From Candidatus Rokuibacteriota bacterium (lineage in GTDB: Bacteria > Methylomirabilota > Methylomirabilia > Rokubacteriales > CSP1-6): a stretch of 53,063 nt of DNA. Numbering within the stretch: the first letter of the stretch is position 1; each line of letters begins with the position of its first letter. The DNA lies in contig QHSA01000153.1 in assembly GCA_003220315.1 (NCBI GenBank), forward strand, positions 1 through 53,063, in the 5' to 3' direction. Positions 30,752 through 39,063 of this stretch are shown here, in pieces. The position numbers and the translations under genes were made by a program. Under the pieces are notes generated by a model that saw nothing but the letters and a program-made list of their open reading frames with translations, was not told where the DNA came from and did no database searches.

Positions 30752-32437
30752 CTAGGTCTGCGCGATCCAGACCGTGTCCCACCGCACGACGTCGTAGATC
30801 CCGAAGTACGTCGACGGGTTCTGGCCCCTGACCTTGTTGTACCAGGCGTCGTAGATCTGCTCGTAGGCCACCGGGATCAGCGGCGGGTCCTGCTCGAGGA
30901 TGTCCTCCGCCTTGCGGACCAGGGCCTTGCGCTTGACGTCGTCCAGCTCGCGCTCGATCTGATTGGCGAGGTCGTGGAAGGCGGGATTCGTCCAGCGGGA
31001 GTAATTCTGAGGGCCGTCCTTACCGTACCAGGCGCTGAAGTAATCGGACGGGTCCATCAGGGTGGACACGATCGCGCTGATGGCCAGGTCGAAGTTACCG
31101 GCCGCCGCTTCGTCGAACCACACCGACGTCTGCACGACGCGGAGGTTCGTCTCCACGTTGATGTGCTCCTTGAGCATGGCCTGGATCGCCACCGCCCACA
31201 GCTTGAAGGTGGCGATGTCGCGGACGACGAAGTCGAGGCCCTTGATGCCCTGGCCGTAACCCGCCTCTCGCATGAGTCTCCGCGCCTCTTGCACGGCGGG
31301 CGTGACGTCCGCCTGGTAGCCCAGACGCTTCTCCAGCTCGGCCCGCGGCGTCGAGAACTCGTGGAAGGGATAGACGAACCCGCCCACCTGCATCGGCGCG
31401 GTGTCCTTGACCACCTCGACGAGGGCGTGCCGGTCCATGGCCAGGTGGATGGCCCGGCGCACCCGGGGGTCGGCCAGCGGCTTCTTGTTCATGTTCGTCC
31501 AGAAGGCCTGGATGACGCTCTGGTTGAAGTTGGCGGCCGTCGCGCCAGGCATTTCCTTGGCCTTGCGCCAGCTCACCGGGTCCATCAGCCGCGCGTAGTC
31601 GATCTTGCCGCTGAGGAACGCCGAGCCCAGCTCCGGCGAGAACGGGAACATGTGGTAGACCTCGAGCCGATCGATGTAGGGCAGCCCCTTGTTCCAGTAG
31701 TCTGGATTCCGCTCCATGATCCAGATTTCCTTGTCCTTCCGTGAGACGTGGCGGAAGGGACCGGTGCCCGGGTAGTTCATCACCTGACGGAGGTTGCCCC
31801 CATGCTCGTCGAGGGTCTTCTTCCGCACGAGGATGTTCCAGCCGCTCGCGAAGGCGCCCAGCATGAAGGCTCTCGGTCGCGGCTCGGTCAGCCGGAACTC
31901 GATCTTGTGAGGATCGAGCACGACGATGTCGCCGACCGTGGAGAACAGGGGCGTGCGTGGAATGACGACGCCCTTGGGCGGCCGGGCGATGCGCTCGTAG
32001 GTCGCCCTGACGTCCTCGGCGGTGAAGTCCCCGCCGTCGTGGAACTTCACGCCTTTCCGGAGGTGGAAGGTGTACTTCTTCCCGTCCGGAGCGATGTCCC
32101 ACTTCCAGGCGAGGTCCGGGATGATGGTCTGCCCGTCCTTCGGGTGACGGCGGAGCAGGGTGTCGTACATCGGGCTCTGGGGACCGATGTTGGCGACCGT
32201 GCCCGACTGGTGGACGTCGAAGTGGGCCGGAGCGTTGTGGACGGCGTAGCGAAGGGTGCCGCCGCGCTTGGCCGTGGGGTCGGGGCGGAGCGGCGACGGA
32301 GTCTCCTGGGCGCTCGCCGGTGTGCGCACGAAGGCGGGCGCGACCACGACGCCGCCGCCCGCGATCCCAAGCGTGCGGAGGAACGTGCGACGGCTCACCG
32401 TGTTGGCAGGAGGTGGAGACGGGCGCTCAACTGACAT
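30752..32437 (-). CDS. ABC transporter substrate-binding protein, SBP family 5
   Basis: A 561-residue exported solute-binding protein. The N-terminus has a twin-arginine signal (SRRTFLRTLGIAGGG, cut near ASAQE), so export is by Tat, which suggests folding in the cytoplasm first. The family 5 pattern follows: GGTLRYAVHNAPAHFDVH, WKWDIAPDGKKYTFHLRKGVKFHDG, NYPGTGPFRHV and a C-terminal ILEQDPPLIPVAYEQIYDAW. ATG 32437 follows GAGGAGG. The ligand is not predictable from sequence; family members bind peptides, opines, nickel chelates or sugars. Confidence 0.92.
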   Translation of the reverse strand: MSVERPSPPPANTVSRRTFLRTLGIAGGGVVVAPAFVRTPASAQETPSPLRPDPTAKRGGTLRYAVHNAPAHFDVHQSGTVANIGPQSPMYDTLLRRHPKDGQTIIPDLAWKWDIAPDGKKYTFHLRKGVKFHDGGDFTAEDVRATYERIARPPKGVVIPRTPLFSTVGDIVVLDPHKIEFRLTEPRPRAFMLGAFASGWNILVRKKTLDEHGGNLRQVMNYPGTGPFRHVSRKDKEIWIMERNPDYWNKGLPYIDRLEVYHMFPFSPELGSAFLSGKIDYARLMDPVSWRKAKEMPGATAANFNQSVIQAFWTNMNKKPLADPRVRRAIHLAMDRHALVEVVKDTAPMQVGGFVYPFHEFSTPRAELEKRLGYQADVTPAVQEARRLMREAGYGQGIKGLDFVVRDIATFKLWAVAIQAMLKEHINVETNLRVVQTSVWFDEAAAGNFDLAISAIVSTLMDPSDYFSAWYGKDGPQNYSRWTNPAFHDLANQIERELDDVKRKALVRKAEDILEQDPPLIPVAYEQIYDAWYNKVRGQNPSTYFGIYDVVRWDTVWIAQT

Positions 32438-32769
32438 GGCAGGTTCCTCCTCACGAGTACGATCCCGAGCTCGGCGCACGCAGCGTTGACGCTCCAGCTA
32501 GCCTCCGTCGGAAACGCGCGTGCCTCCCGCGGCGCCGGGGCAGTCATATCAGAGATGGGGTTCGAACGCCACTGGTCGACGGCGCAGAGTGGCCGGTCGG
32601 CGAGAAGCGCCGCGAGGCGGATCTCATGGTGTGGCCTGTGAAAGAGCTTGCGCAGTGGAAGCCCCATCTTGCAAGGTGCGGGTGCGCCGCGTCACCGGCA
32701 ACCCCGCGAAATCAAGCAGCCGGGCGTCCCTTTCTCGTGTTGGCACTGCGGTTGCTCGGTAGTGGAGGG

Positions 32770-33084
32770 ATGCCCGCTGACCCGCTGCAGGCCGGCCGTG
32801 AGCACAAGGCAAAGTCCACCGCCCGGCAGGCCCTGCTCTTCGTCGTGTCTCGCAATGCGCTGGACCATTACGAACGCTTCAAGGGCATCTTCGCCGACGC
32901 CGCTGGGGTCACGGTCGTCCTCGATCGCCGCTGGGGGAAGCGTCGGAAGACGCCGGATGCGCGGAATCCCGAACGACGTCGAGTCGATCGACGCTCACGA
33001 CCTGGGATCGATGAGCGGTTGGGCTGGCAGGGGTGGGCCATGGTGCGTCTGGAGCTCACCGTGGACACCAAGACCAGAAAGTAA
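32770..33084 (+). CDS. Small DRR-family hypothetical protein, copy 2
   Basis: A 104-residue basic protein closely similar to the one at 66: LLFVVSRNALDHYERFKGIF, VTVVLDRRWGKRRKTP, ERRRVDRRSRPGIDERL, GWAMVRLEL. Only the last part of the 254-residue ORF is credible. ATG 32770 is used; an in-frame GTG at 32737 begins a leader whose codons are conserved with copy 1, so translation could begin there. It is followed after 9 bases by a zinc-ribbon gene, probably in the same operon. Function unknown. Confidence 0.7.
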   Translation: MPADPLQAGREHKAKSTARQALLFVVSRNALDHYERFKGIFADAAGVTVVLDRRWGKRRKTPDARNPERRRVDRRSRPGIDERLGWQGWAMVRLELTVDTKTRK

Positions 33085-33093
33085 GGAGGCACG

Positions 33094-33342
33094 ATGTTTG
33101 GCTTTGGGAAGGCCACGTGTGTGTTCTGCGATCATCGTGTGGCGAGCAAGGAGGTCCTCCGGGCGCGGGACTGGAAGGACGTGGCGATCTGCGTGGGCTG
33201 CTACGAGAGCTGGGAGCGTGCCGGGAGGAAGTGTGGCGCGTGTGGCACAGTGGTGCACGGCCCCCAAGAGGTCAGCGCCTTTGACAAACCCCGGCGGACG
33301 TTCGGACACGCGGACTGCGGCGGCATGCGCCTGGTCCGCTGA
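33094..33342 (+). CDS. Small multi-zinc-ribbon protein
   Basis: An 82-residue protein with paired cysteine motifs: CVFC, CVGC, CGAC and a final HADC. This would bind one or two zinc ions in a LIM- or treble-clef-like module. GTAAGGAGG is an excellent ribosome site before the ATG. It follows the DRR gene by nine bases; partners and function are unknown. Confidence 0.7.
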   Translation: MFGFGKATCVFCDHRVASKEVLRARDWKDVAICVGCYESWERAGRKCGACGTVVHGPQEVSAFDKPRRTFGHADCGGMRLVR

Positions 33343-33357
33343 CGCCTTCCGAACCCG

Positions 33358-33558
33358 ATGAAGGTTCGCGGCGGCGCCCTTCTCCGGGTTCCAATCGCGT
33401 TGATCCTTGGATCGATGGTCTTTGCGGTGGGATTCCTTCGTCTCGTCAGGCTGTCCACGCGATTCACGACCCACGTCATGCGCGGTGACAGTCTCGATCA
33501 GACACTACGCCGACTGCAGCACGAGCGAACGAAGAGCCCGCGACCGTCGGCTCCGTGA
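33358..33558 (+). CDS. Small membrane protein
   Basis: A 66-residue protein with one hydrophobic helix (VPIALILGSMVFAVGFLRLV, about 11-30) and a basic cytoplasmic-type tail (DQTLRRLQHERTKSPRPSAP). No recognisable family, and only a weak ribosome site. It follows the zinc-ribbon gene by 15 bases and ends next to the convergent GGDEF gene. Confidence 0.45.
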   Translation: MKVRGGALLRVPIALILGSMVFAVGFLRLVRLSTRFTTHVMRGDSLDQTLRRLQHERTKSPRPSAP

Positions 33559-33562
33559 CCCG

Positions 33563-34756
33563 CTACGCCGAGACGCGGTTCTGACCGCCCTGCTTGGCGC
33601 GGTCGAGGGCGAGATCGGCCGCGCGCAGGACTTCGTGGGGATCGGCGCGGCGGCCCTGGGGCTGGGCGACCCCGATGCTGATCGTCGCCGCGACCGTCCG
33701 CTCGACGGTGCCCACTCGCCCTGGCTGGCCCGCGGGAGGCCGCTGAGGCACCCGCACGTCGAGGGTCGACCGCTCGACGACGTGCCGGACGACGTCGAGA
33801 TGGTGGGAGGCCGCCTGCGCCGACGTGCGCCGGAAGACGACGGCGAACGTGTACGCCCCGCAATAGAACGGATGGCCGCGCCCGCCGACCTTCGTGAGCG
33901 CCTCGGCGATGAGCCGCAGCATGCGGCGGGCGGCGTCGGCCCCGTGGTGCTCACGGAACGTCGCGAACTCGTCGATCTCCACGCGCGCCAACGCGTAGTG
34001 CCGCGGCAGCCGCAGGAGCGCCTTGTTGAGCGCGAAGCTCGTCGGGAGGCCGGTCACGTCGTCCAGACCGACAACACGTGGAGGCCCCCACGCGGCGCCG
34101 ATGACGAGCAGCAGCCCGGCGGTGACGAAGTACAGGGTCGCCAGCCCATTGACGCTGGCCCCATCCAGCGCGAGGAACGACGCGACCAGCGCCCACGCCG
34201 CCCCGGCGCTGAACGGGCGGCGGTCCGTGAGGAACCGCGCCAGGATCAGGCACAGCGCTGCGCCGAACGCCGCGAGAGCCAGTTGCGGAAGGGCCGTCCA
34301 TGCGCCCAGGTTCGTGGTGACGAGTGGTCGCTCGAGCGAGGCGGCGAGGCCGGCGAGCTCGGGACGCTGGAGGAGCGCGACGAGGCCGGCCTGAAGAAGG
34401 GGGATGCCGAGCCGCGCCCCCCCGCGCACGGTGAGGAGACTCGCCTCGCCGAGCCAGACGAGGGCGCCGAGGTTCAGCGGCAGTAGAAGCGCCGCCAGGT
34501 CGAAGACGGCGCGACCGCTGAAGTGGGCGAGCGCGCGGTCGGCCATGGCGAGGACGACGAGCCCGAGGACGAACCGGCCCCGCCGCAGGAAGAACCCGAG
34601 CACCGAGCCACCGACGAAGACCACCAGCGGCGCGACACGCACGGTCGCGGCCAGCCAGTCTGGATGCGGCCGTGCGACCGCCAGCACGACCGCGAGCGAA
34701 AGGACCAGCGCCGGAAGAACCAGCACGGGAACGGCGAGCGAAGCGGCCCGTGTCAC
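33563..34756 (-). CDS. Membrane protein with degenerate GGDEF domain
   Basis: A 397-residue protein with about eight hydrophobic segments (residues 1-230) followed by a GGDEF-like domain (DDVTGLPTSFALNKALLRLPRHYALARVEIDEFATFREHHG ... AADLALDRAKQGGQNRV). The signature loop reads FYCGAYTFAVVF where RYGGDEFAVLL is expected, so the active-site GGDEF is lost and diguanylate cyclase activity is unlikely. It may bind c-di-GMP or GTP or act structurally. The start is GTG 34756 with AGGAGGCG upstream; the longer ORF has no support. It is divergent from the GspA-GspB operon. Confidence 0.82.
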   Translation of the reverse strand: MTRAASLAVPVLVLPALVLSLAVVLAVARPHPDWLAATVRVAPLVVFVGGSVLGFFLRRGRFVLGLVVLAMADRALAHFSGRAVFDLAALLLPLNLGALVWLGEASLLTVRGGARLGIPLLQAGLVALLQRPELAGLAASLERPLVTTNLGAWTALPQLALAAFGAALCLILARFLTDRRPFSAGAAWALVASFLALDGASVNGLATLYFVTAGLLLVIGAAWGPPRVVGLDDVTGLPTSFALNKALLRLPRHYALARVEIDEFATFREHHGADAARRMLRLIAEALTKVGGRGHPFYCGAYTFAVVFRRTSAQAASHHLDVVRHVVERSTLDVRVPQRPPAGQPGRVGTVERTVAATISIGVAQPQGRRADPHEVLRAADLALDRAKQGGQNRVSA

Positions 34757-35018
34757 AGCGCCTCCTGCGGCGGGATGTGGGCGGACGCCCTCACGCCCTG
34801 AGAGGCGAAGCAACGCCGATACCAAACTGGGAGGCGCGTGATTGGTCCATTCTGGCGCGTATTCCGCCGCCCCGAGCACCCGTCGGCCCACGGTTCGCCG
34901 CCCCGATGGCACGCTCGTCTGGACACACGCGCCAGGCTGACGCGGCACCGCCGGGTCGCGGACCCGCGGCGTGCGCCCTTGACGTGAGCCCCATCTTTCT
35001 CTAGCTTCGACCCCACCC

Positions 35019-36659
35019 ATGTATGCCGCGCACTTCGGCCTCACCGAGCGGCCGTTCTCCCTCGCGCCCGATCCACGCTACCTCTATCTGAGCGACGCGC
35101 ACCGCGAGGCTCTCGCCCATCTGCTCTACGGAGTCGGGGGTGGCGGGAGCATCGTGCAACTGACGGGGGAGGTTGGCACAGGGAAGACCACGGTGTGCCG
35201 CACCTTGCTCGAGCAGCTGCCGCCCGACGTCGATGTCGCCATGATCTTCAATCCCCGGCTGACGTCGGTCGAGCTGCTCGCGGTCGTGTGTGACGAGCTC
35301 CGGATCGCCTATCCGGCGGGCACGACGAGCCTCAAGGTCCTCGTCGACGCGCTCTCCCAAGCGTTGCTCGACGCCCACGGGCGCGGGCGCCGGACCGTGC
35401 TGATCGTCGACGAGGCGCAGAGCCTCAGCGCCGAGGTGCTCGAGGAGATCCGGCTGCTGACGAACCTCGAGACCACGCGGGAGAAACTCCTCCAGGTCAT
35501 CCTGATCGGCCAGCCCGAGCTGGCGGAGCTCCTCGCCCGGCCGGAGCTGCGTCAGCTCGCCCAGCGGGTCACCGCGCGATATCACCTGCGGCCGTTCACC
35601 GAGGAGGAGACGCGCGCGTACGTCCAGCACCGGATGGAGGTCGCGGGCCAGCGGCAGCCAGTCTTCGAAGCGGGTGCCGTCCGCGTCGCCCATCGCCTGG
35701 CGCACGGTGTCCCGCGACGGCTCAACACCATCTGCGATCGCGCCCTGCTCGGCGCGTACGCCGCCGGGCTCACCCGCGTCACCGCGCCGATCGTGCGCCG
35801 GGCGGCGCTGGAGGTGCTCGGCCGGCTGGCGCGGAGCCGGCGGTGGGTCGCCGCCGCGGCGATCGCGGCCGTGCTCGTCGGCGTCGGCAGCGCGGTCACC
35901 CTCCTCGGCGTGTCGGGGCTCCCGCGCCTCGGGCCCCTGGCGCTCCGCTGGGGCGTTGCCAACTCGGCGCCGGCGACACCGACGGTGCCGGTCGTCCTGG
36001 CGCCGGCGGCCGTGCCTGCGCGCCGCGAGCCGACGCTCACCGAGACCCTGGGCGACCCCTCGGTGAACACCGACGAGACGACGGCGTTCGCGAAGCTCTA
36101 CGCCCTCTGGCAGCTCAACGCCGATCCCAACGCGACCGATCTCGGGTGCGAGTACGGGTACCAGGCCGGCCTTCGCTGCCTGCGTCGAACGGGGACGTGG
36201 GCGGTGCTGCGTCGCCTCAATCTCCCCGCGATCCTCCCGCTCGTCACGCCCGGAGGCGACAAGCACTACGTGATCCTGACCGGGTTGGGCGACGCGCGCG
36301 CGACGCTCCTGATCGGCGAACGAAGCGTGACACTGCCGGCCGTCGAGATCGAGCGTTTCTGGGACGGCTCGTTCGTCGCGATCTGGAAGCCGCCGGCGTT
36401 GGGCCAGGTGCCGCTCAAACCCGGGATGCGCGGTAAGGATGTCGTCTGGCTCCGCCAGCGACTCGGCGAGGTCGAGGGGGACGGGACGCCCGCGAGAGGC
36501 GACCCGGTCTACGACGAGGAGTTGAAGCGACGGGTCATCGCCTTCCAGCAGGTCGAATCGCTGACCCCCGACGGGATCGTAGGTGAGGAGACGCTCGTCC
36601 GCCTCGCCGCCGCACGGGTGGGCGCCGGCGTCCCGTCGCTCTCTCGGGCTCGGCCGTAG
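35019..36659 (+). CDS. gspA: GspA/ExeA-type AAA ATPase with peptidoglycan-binding domain
   Basis: A 546-residue inner-membrane protein. Start MYAAHFGLTERPFSLAPDPRYLYLS is typical of ExeA. The AAA domain has Walker A GEVGTGKTT and Walker B VLIVDEAQS. A membrane helix lies near residues 280-300. The periplasmic part has a C39-like segment (FAKLYALWQLNADP ... GLGDARATLLIG), then a peptidoglycan-binding domain (LKPGMRGKDVVWLRQRLGEVEG ... IVGEETLVRL). In Aeromonas/Vibrio the ExeA-ExeB complex remodels peptidoglycan for assembly of the type II secretin. The secretion genes themselves are not in the window. Confidence 0.92.
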   Translation: MYAAHFGLTERPFSLAPDPRYLYLSDAHREALAHLLYGVGGGGSIVQLTGEVGTGKTTVCRTLLEQLPPDVDVAMIFNPRLTSVELLAVVCDELRIAYPAGTTSLKVLVDALSQALLDAHGRGRRTVLIVDEAQSLSAEVLEEIRLLTNLETTREKLLQVILIGQPELAELLARPELRQLAQRVTARYHLRPFTEEETRAYVQHRMEVAGQRQPVFEAGAVRVAHRLAHGVPRRLNTICDRALLGAYAAGLTRVTAPIVRRAALEVLGRLARSRRWVAAAAIAAVLVGVGSAVTLLGVSGLPRLGPLALRWGVANSAPATPTVPVVLAPAAVPARREPTLTETLGDPSVNTDETTAFAKLYALWQLNADPNATDLGCEYGYQAGLRCLRRTGTWAVLRRLNLPAILPLVTPGGDKHYVILTGLGDARATLLIGERSVTLPAVEIERFWDGSFVAIWKPPALGQVPLKPGMRGKDVVWLRQRLGEVEGDGTPARGDPVYDEELKRRVIAFQQVESLTPDGIVGEETLVRLAAARVGAGVPSLSRARP

Positions 36660-36661
36660 TC

Positions 36662-37339
36662 ATGTCCTACATCCTCGACGCGCTCAAGAAGGCCGGGGAG
36701 CAGCGAGACCGGCACGCGCCGGTGTTGAAGCGGCTGCTCGGTCCGGCTCCGACGCCGAGATCGGTCTGGGCCCGCTCGCCCGGCCGCCTGCTCACCGCGC
36801 TCTTGCTCAACGCCGGCCTGCTGATCGTGCTGCTGGTGATCTGGCTCCGCCCGGTGCCCATCGCGGCGCCGCCGGAAGCGGTCGGCGTTCCAGGCGTCGC
36901 GACCGCGCCATCCCAGCAGTCGTCAGCGCTCGAGCCTCCAGCGACGATGCCGCGGACGCCCGAGCGCAGGGCGGCGGCGCCACGGACGGCGCCCGGACCG
37001 CCGCCGCCCAAGCCCGCCAAGGCGGTGGCTCCGACGCCTCCACCCCCAGCGGCAGCGCCTGCGGCTCCCCAGCGGCCCGCGCCGGTGACCCAAGGAGCGC
37101 CCGCCGTCCCGCCGCCCGCGACGCCTGCCCAGCCACCGACGTCGCCCAGCCTCGCCGGGCTGAGACTCGAGGCGCTGATCTACTCGGACGTGCCGGAGAA
37201 GCGGATGATCTTCGTCAACGGACGCAAGTACGTCGAGGGCGACACGATCGAGGGTCGGCTCCGCGTCGAGGAGATCCAGGAAGACGGCGTCGCGCTGAGT
37301 GACGACGGTCGCCGCATGACGCTCCAGATCGCGCGCTGA
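36662..37339 (+). CDS. gspB: General secretion pathway protein GspB
   Basis: A 225-residue protein starting MSYILDALKKAGEQRDR, the GspB/ExeB hallmark, then a membrane helix (LLTALLLNAGLLIVLLVIWL, about 43-62), a Pro/Ala-rich periplasmic linker (75-160) and a small C-terminal beta domain (LRLEALIYSDVPEKRMIFVNGRKYVEGDTI). It partners GspA; the start is three bases after the gspA stop. The long Pro/Ala linker is within family variation. Confidence 0.9.
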   Translation: MSYILDALKKAGEQRDRHAPVLKRLLGPAPTPRSVWARSPGRLLTALLLNAGLLIVLLVIWLRPVPIAAPPEAVGVPGVATAPSQQSSALEPPATMPRTPERRAAAPRTAPGPPPPKPAKAVAPTPPPPAAAPAAPQRPAPVTQGAPAVPPPATPAQPPTSPSLAGLRLEALIYSDVPEKRMIFVNGRKYVEGDTIEGRLRVEEIQEDGVALSDDGRRMTLQIAR

Positions 37340-37354
37340 CGCGACCGCGCAAAC

Positions 37355-37606
37355 TCAGGTTCCCTGACTGCGGACCGGCGCGCCCTCCCGGAGGCTGTCG
37401 GGCACGTTGACGACGAGGCGCTCCGTCCCGTCGAGCCCGTTCAGAATTTCCACGGACGCGCCGAGGTCGCGCCCGACATCCACCTTCTGATTCAGACTGA
37501 CTACGGGAATGTCGATCTCCGGGAAGATGTCGGTCGGGGTGGTCACGATGGAGAGCACCCCCAGGAGCCGACGCCCTTGGTGTATAGATACGTTTCGATC
37601 GATCAC
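37355..37606 (-). pseudogene. Deletion scar of an RND efflux operon
   Basis: The 83-residue frame joins two unrelated family pieces. The first part (LLGVLSIVTTPTDIFPEIDIPVVS) is the N-terminal region of an AcrB-type RND pump. The second part (QKVDVGRDLGASVEILNGLDGTERLVVNVPDSLREGAPVR) is the C-terminal end of a periplasmic adaptor. A large in-frame deletion between a pump gene and a downstream adaptor gene explains this. The product cannot be functional as a transporter. A GTG start is present without a good ribosome site. Confidence 0.7.
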
Positions 37607-37626
37607 GGATTCAGGAGGCGCGTGCG

Positions 37627-38073
37627 ATGAGCCCGAGCCCCTATGTCGTCAGGCAGGATGCGGTCACGCCCTACTCCCCGCTCAATCACGAGGCGACGGT
37701 GAATCGGCGCCTCGTCGGCCGCGACAACGTCGGGGCGCGCCAGCTCGAGGTCGTTCTCGGCGTCGTCGCCAGGGGCGGGGGGGCGCTCAAGCATTCCCAC
37801 CCCGGCATCGAGCAGGCCTGCTACGTGCTGGAGGGGCGGGCGCGGGTCGAGGTCGGCGACGACTACGTCGACGAGGTCGGGCCGGGCGACACCGTCTTTT
37901 TCCCGGCGGGCGCGCCCCACGTGTTCACCACGATCAGCGAGGCGCCGGTCAAGGTGCTCGTGATCTACGCCCCGCCGTACGCGGAGACCGGCGCCGTCCG
38001 GCACGCGACGACACACCCTGCGCCAGCCCGTCAGGCGGCGCGCGGATCGAACGTCACCCGACGTGCGCGTTGA
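37627..38073 (+). CDS. Cupin domain protein
   Basis: A 148-residue single cupin-2 barrel: motif 1 GALKHSHPGIEQACYVLEGRARVEVG and motif 2 GPGDTVFFPAGAPHVFTT, carrying the His/His/Glu/His metal set. Likely a metal-binding oxygenase, isomerase or sensor; the substrate is unknown. AGGAGGCG precedes the ATG. Its last 20 bases overlap the convergent esterase gene. Confidence 0.87.
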   Translation: MSPSPYVVRQDAVTPYSPLNHEATVNRRLVGRDNVGARQLEVVLGVVARGGGALKHSHPGIEQACYVLEGRARVEVGDDYVDEVGPGDTVFFPAGAPHVFTTISEAPVKVLVIYAPPYAETGAVRHATTHPAPARQAARGSNVTRRAR

Positions 38074-38944
38074 CGAACGCGCCGATCTCGTCGACGGCGG
38101 TCTGGGCCTCGTCGAGCATGGGCAGGAACCAGTGCCAGACGTGGACCATTCGCGGCACGATCTCGAGCCGCGCCGCGACACCCGCCACCTTCAGGCACTC
38201 GGTGAGCCCGGTGGCGTCGTCGAGCAGGACCTCGTCGCGACCGACGTGGATCAGGAGGGGCGGCAGGCCGGAGAGGTCGGCGAAGCGCGGCGACGCGAGC
38301 GGGGTCTTGGGGTCGGCGCCCGCGAGGTAGGCGCGCGCCATCTCGGCGACGATCGCCGGGCGCACGATGGGATCGGCCGCGGCGTTCGTCGCGTAGCTCG
38401 GCGCGCTGCACGTGAGGTCGACCCAGGGCGAGATGCAGACGCCGGCCGCCGGGAGCGGGACGCCGAGCTCGCGCAGCGCGACGAGCGTCGCCACCGTGAG
38501 GCCGCCGCCGGCGGAGTCGCCGGCGACGACGAGGCTGGCGGGTGCCTGCCCCTGGGCGAGGAGCCACCGGTACGCGGCGACGGCGTCCTCGAGCGCGGCG
38601 GGAAACGGGTGCTCGGGCGCCAGGCGGTAGTCGAGGACGAGCGCCCGCGCGCGGGCCGCGCGCGCGATCGCCGCGGCTAAATGACGGTGCGAGCGCGGCG
38701 AGCCGATGACGTAGCCGCCCCCGTGGAGGTAGAGGACGACGATGTCCGCGCGCGCCGACGGTGGCGCGAGCCACTCGGCGGGGGCGACCGGCGCCGTCAC
38801 GCGCTCGACGGTGACGTCGGCGGGGACGGGGAACGCGCGCTCGGCGCGCTCGTACTGGGCGCGCTGCTCCGCGAGCGTCAGCGACTCCTGCGGAGGGAGC
38901 TTCGCGAGGTGAGCGAGGACCGCGTCGACGCCGCGTGTTGTCAT
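38054..38944 (-). CDS. Alpha/beta hydrolase, hormone-sensitive-lipase family
   Basis: A 296-residue esterase. The oxyanion motif HGGG (LYLHGGGYVIG), nucleophile GDSAGG, acid in HVGRDEVLLDD and histidine in MVHVWHWF complete the HSL/family IV set. It hydrolyses short- to medium-chain esters and is cytosolic, as no signal peptide is seen. ATG 38944 follows GGGAGG; the extra 20 residues of the ORF are upstream sequence. It is divergent from the amidohydrolase operon and may act on related compounds. Confidence 0.9.
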   Translation of the reverse strand: MTTRGVDAVLAHLAKLPPQESLTLAEQRAQYERAERAFPVPADVTVERVTAPVAPAEWLAPPSARADIVVLYLHGGGYVIGSPRSHRHLAAAIARAARARALVLDYRLAPEHPFPAALEDAVAAYRWLLAQGQAPASLVVAGDSAGGGLTVATLVALRELGVPLPAAGVCISPWVDLTCSAPSYATNAAADPIVRPAIVAEMARAYLAGADPKTPLASPRFADLSGLPPLLIHVGRDEVLLDDATGLTECLKVAGVAARLEIVPRMVHVWHWFLPMLDEAQTAVDEIGAFVNAHVG

Positions 38945-39063
38945 GTCGGGCCTCCCACCCCCGTCGCTCGCCCTATCCCCATCGAGTCCCCAGAGTGATA
39001 GCATCGGGGCTCCGGGAGGGCAAACGGTCTCGTCACGGTCCTGACCGAGTGGGAGGGCACGCG

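Noticed and set aside
30218-31744. 508-residue plus-strand ORF opposite the ABC importer
   Set aside because: Antisense shadow; the minus-strand genes here have clear family motifs.
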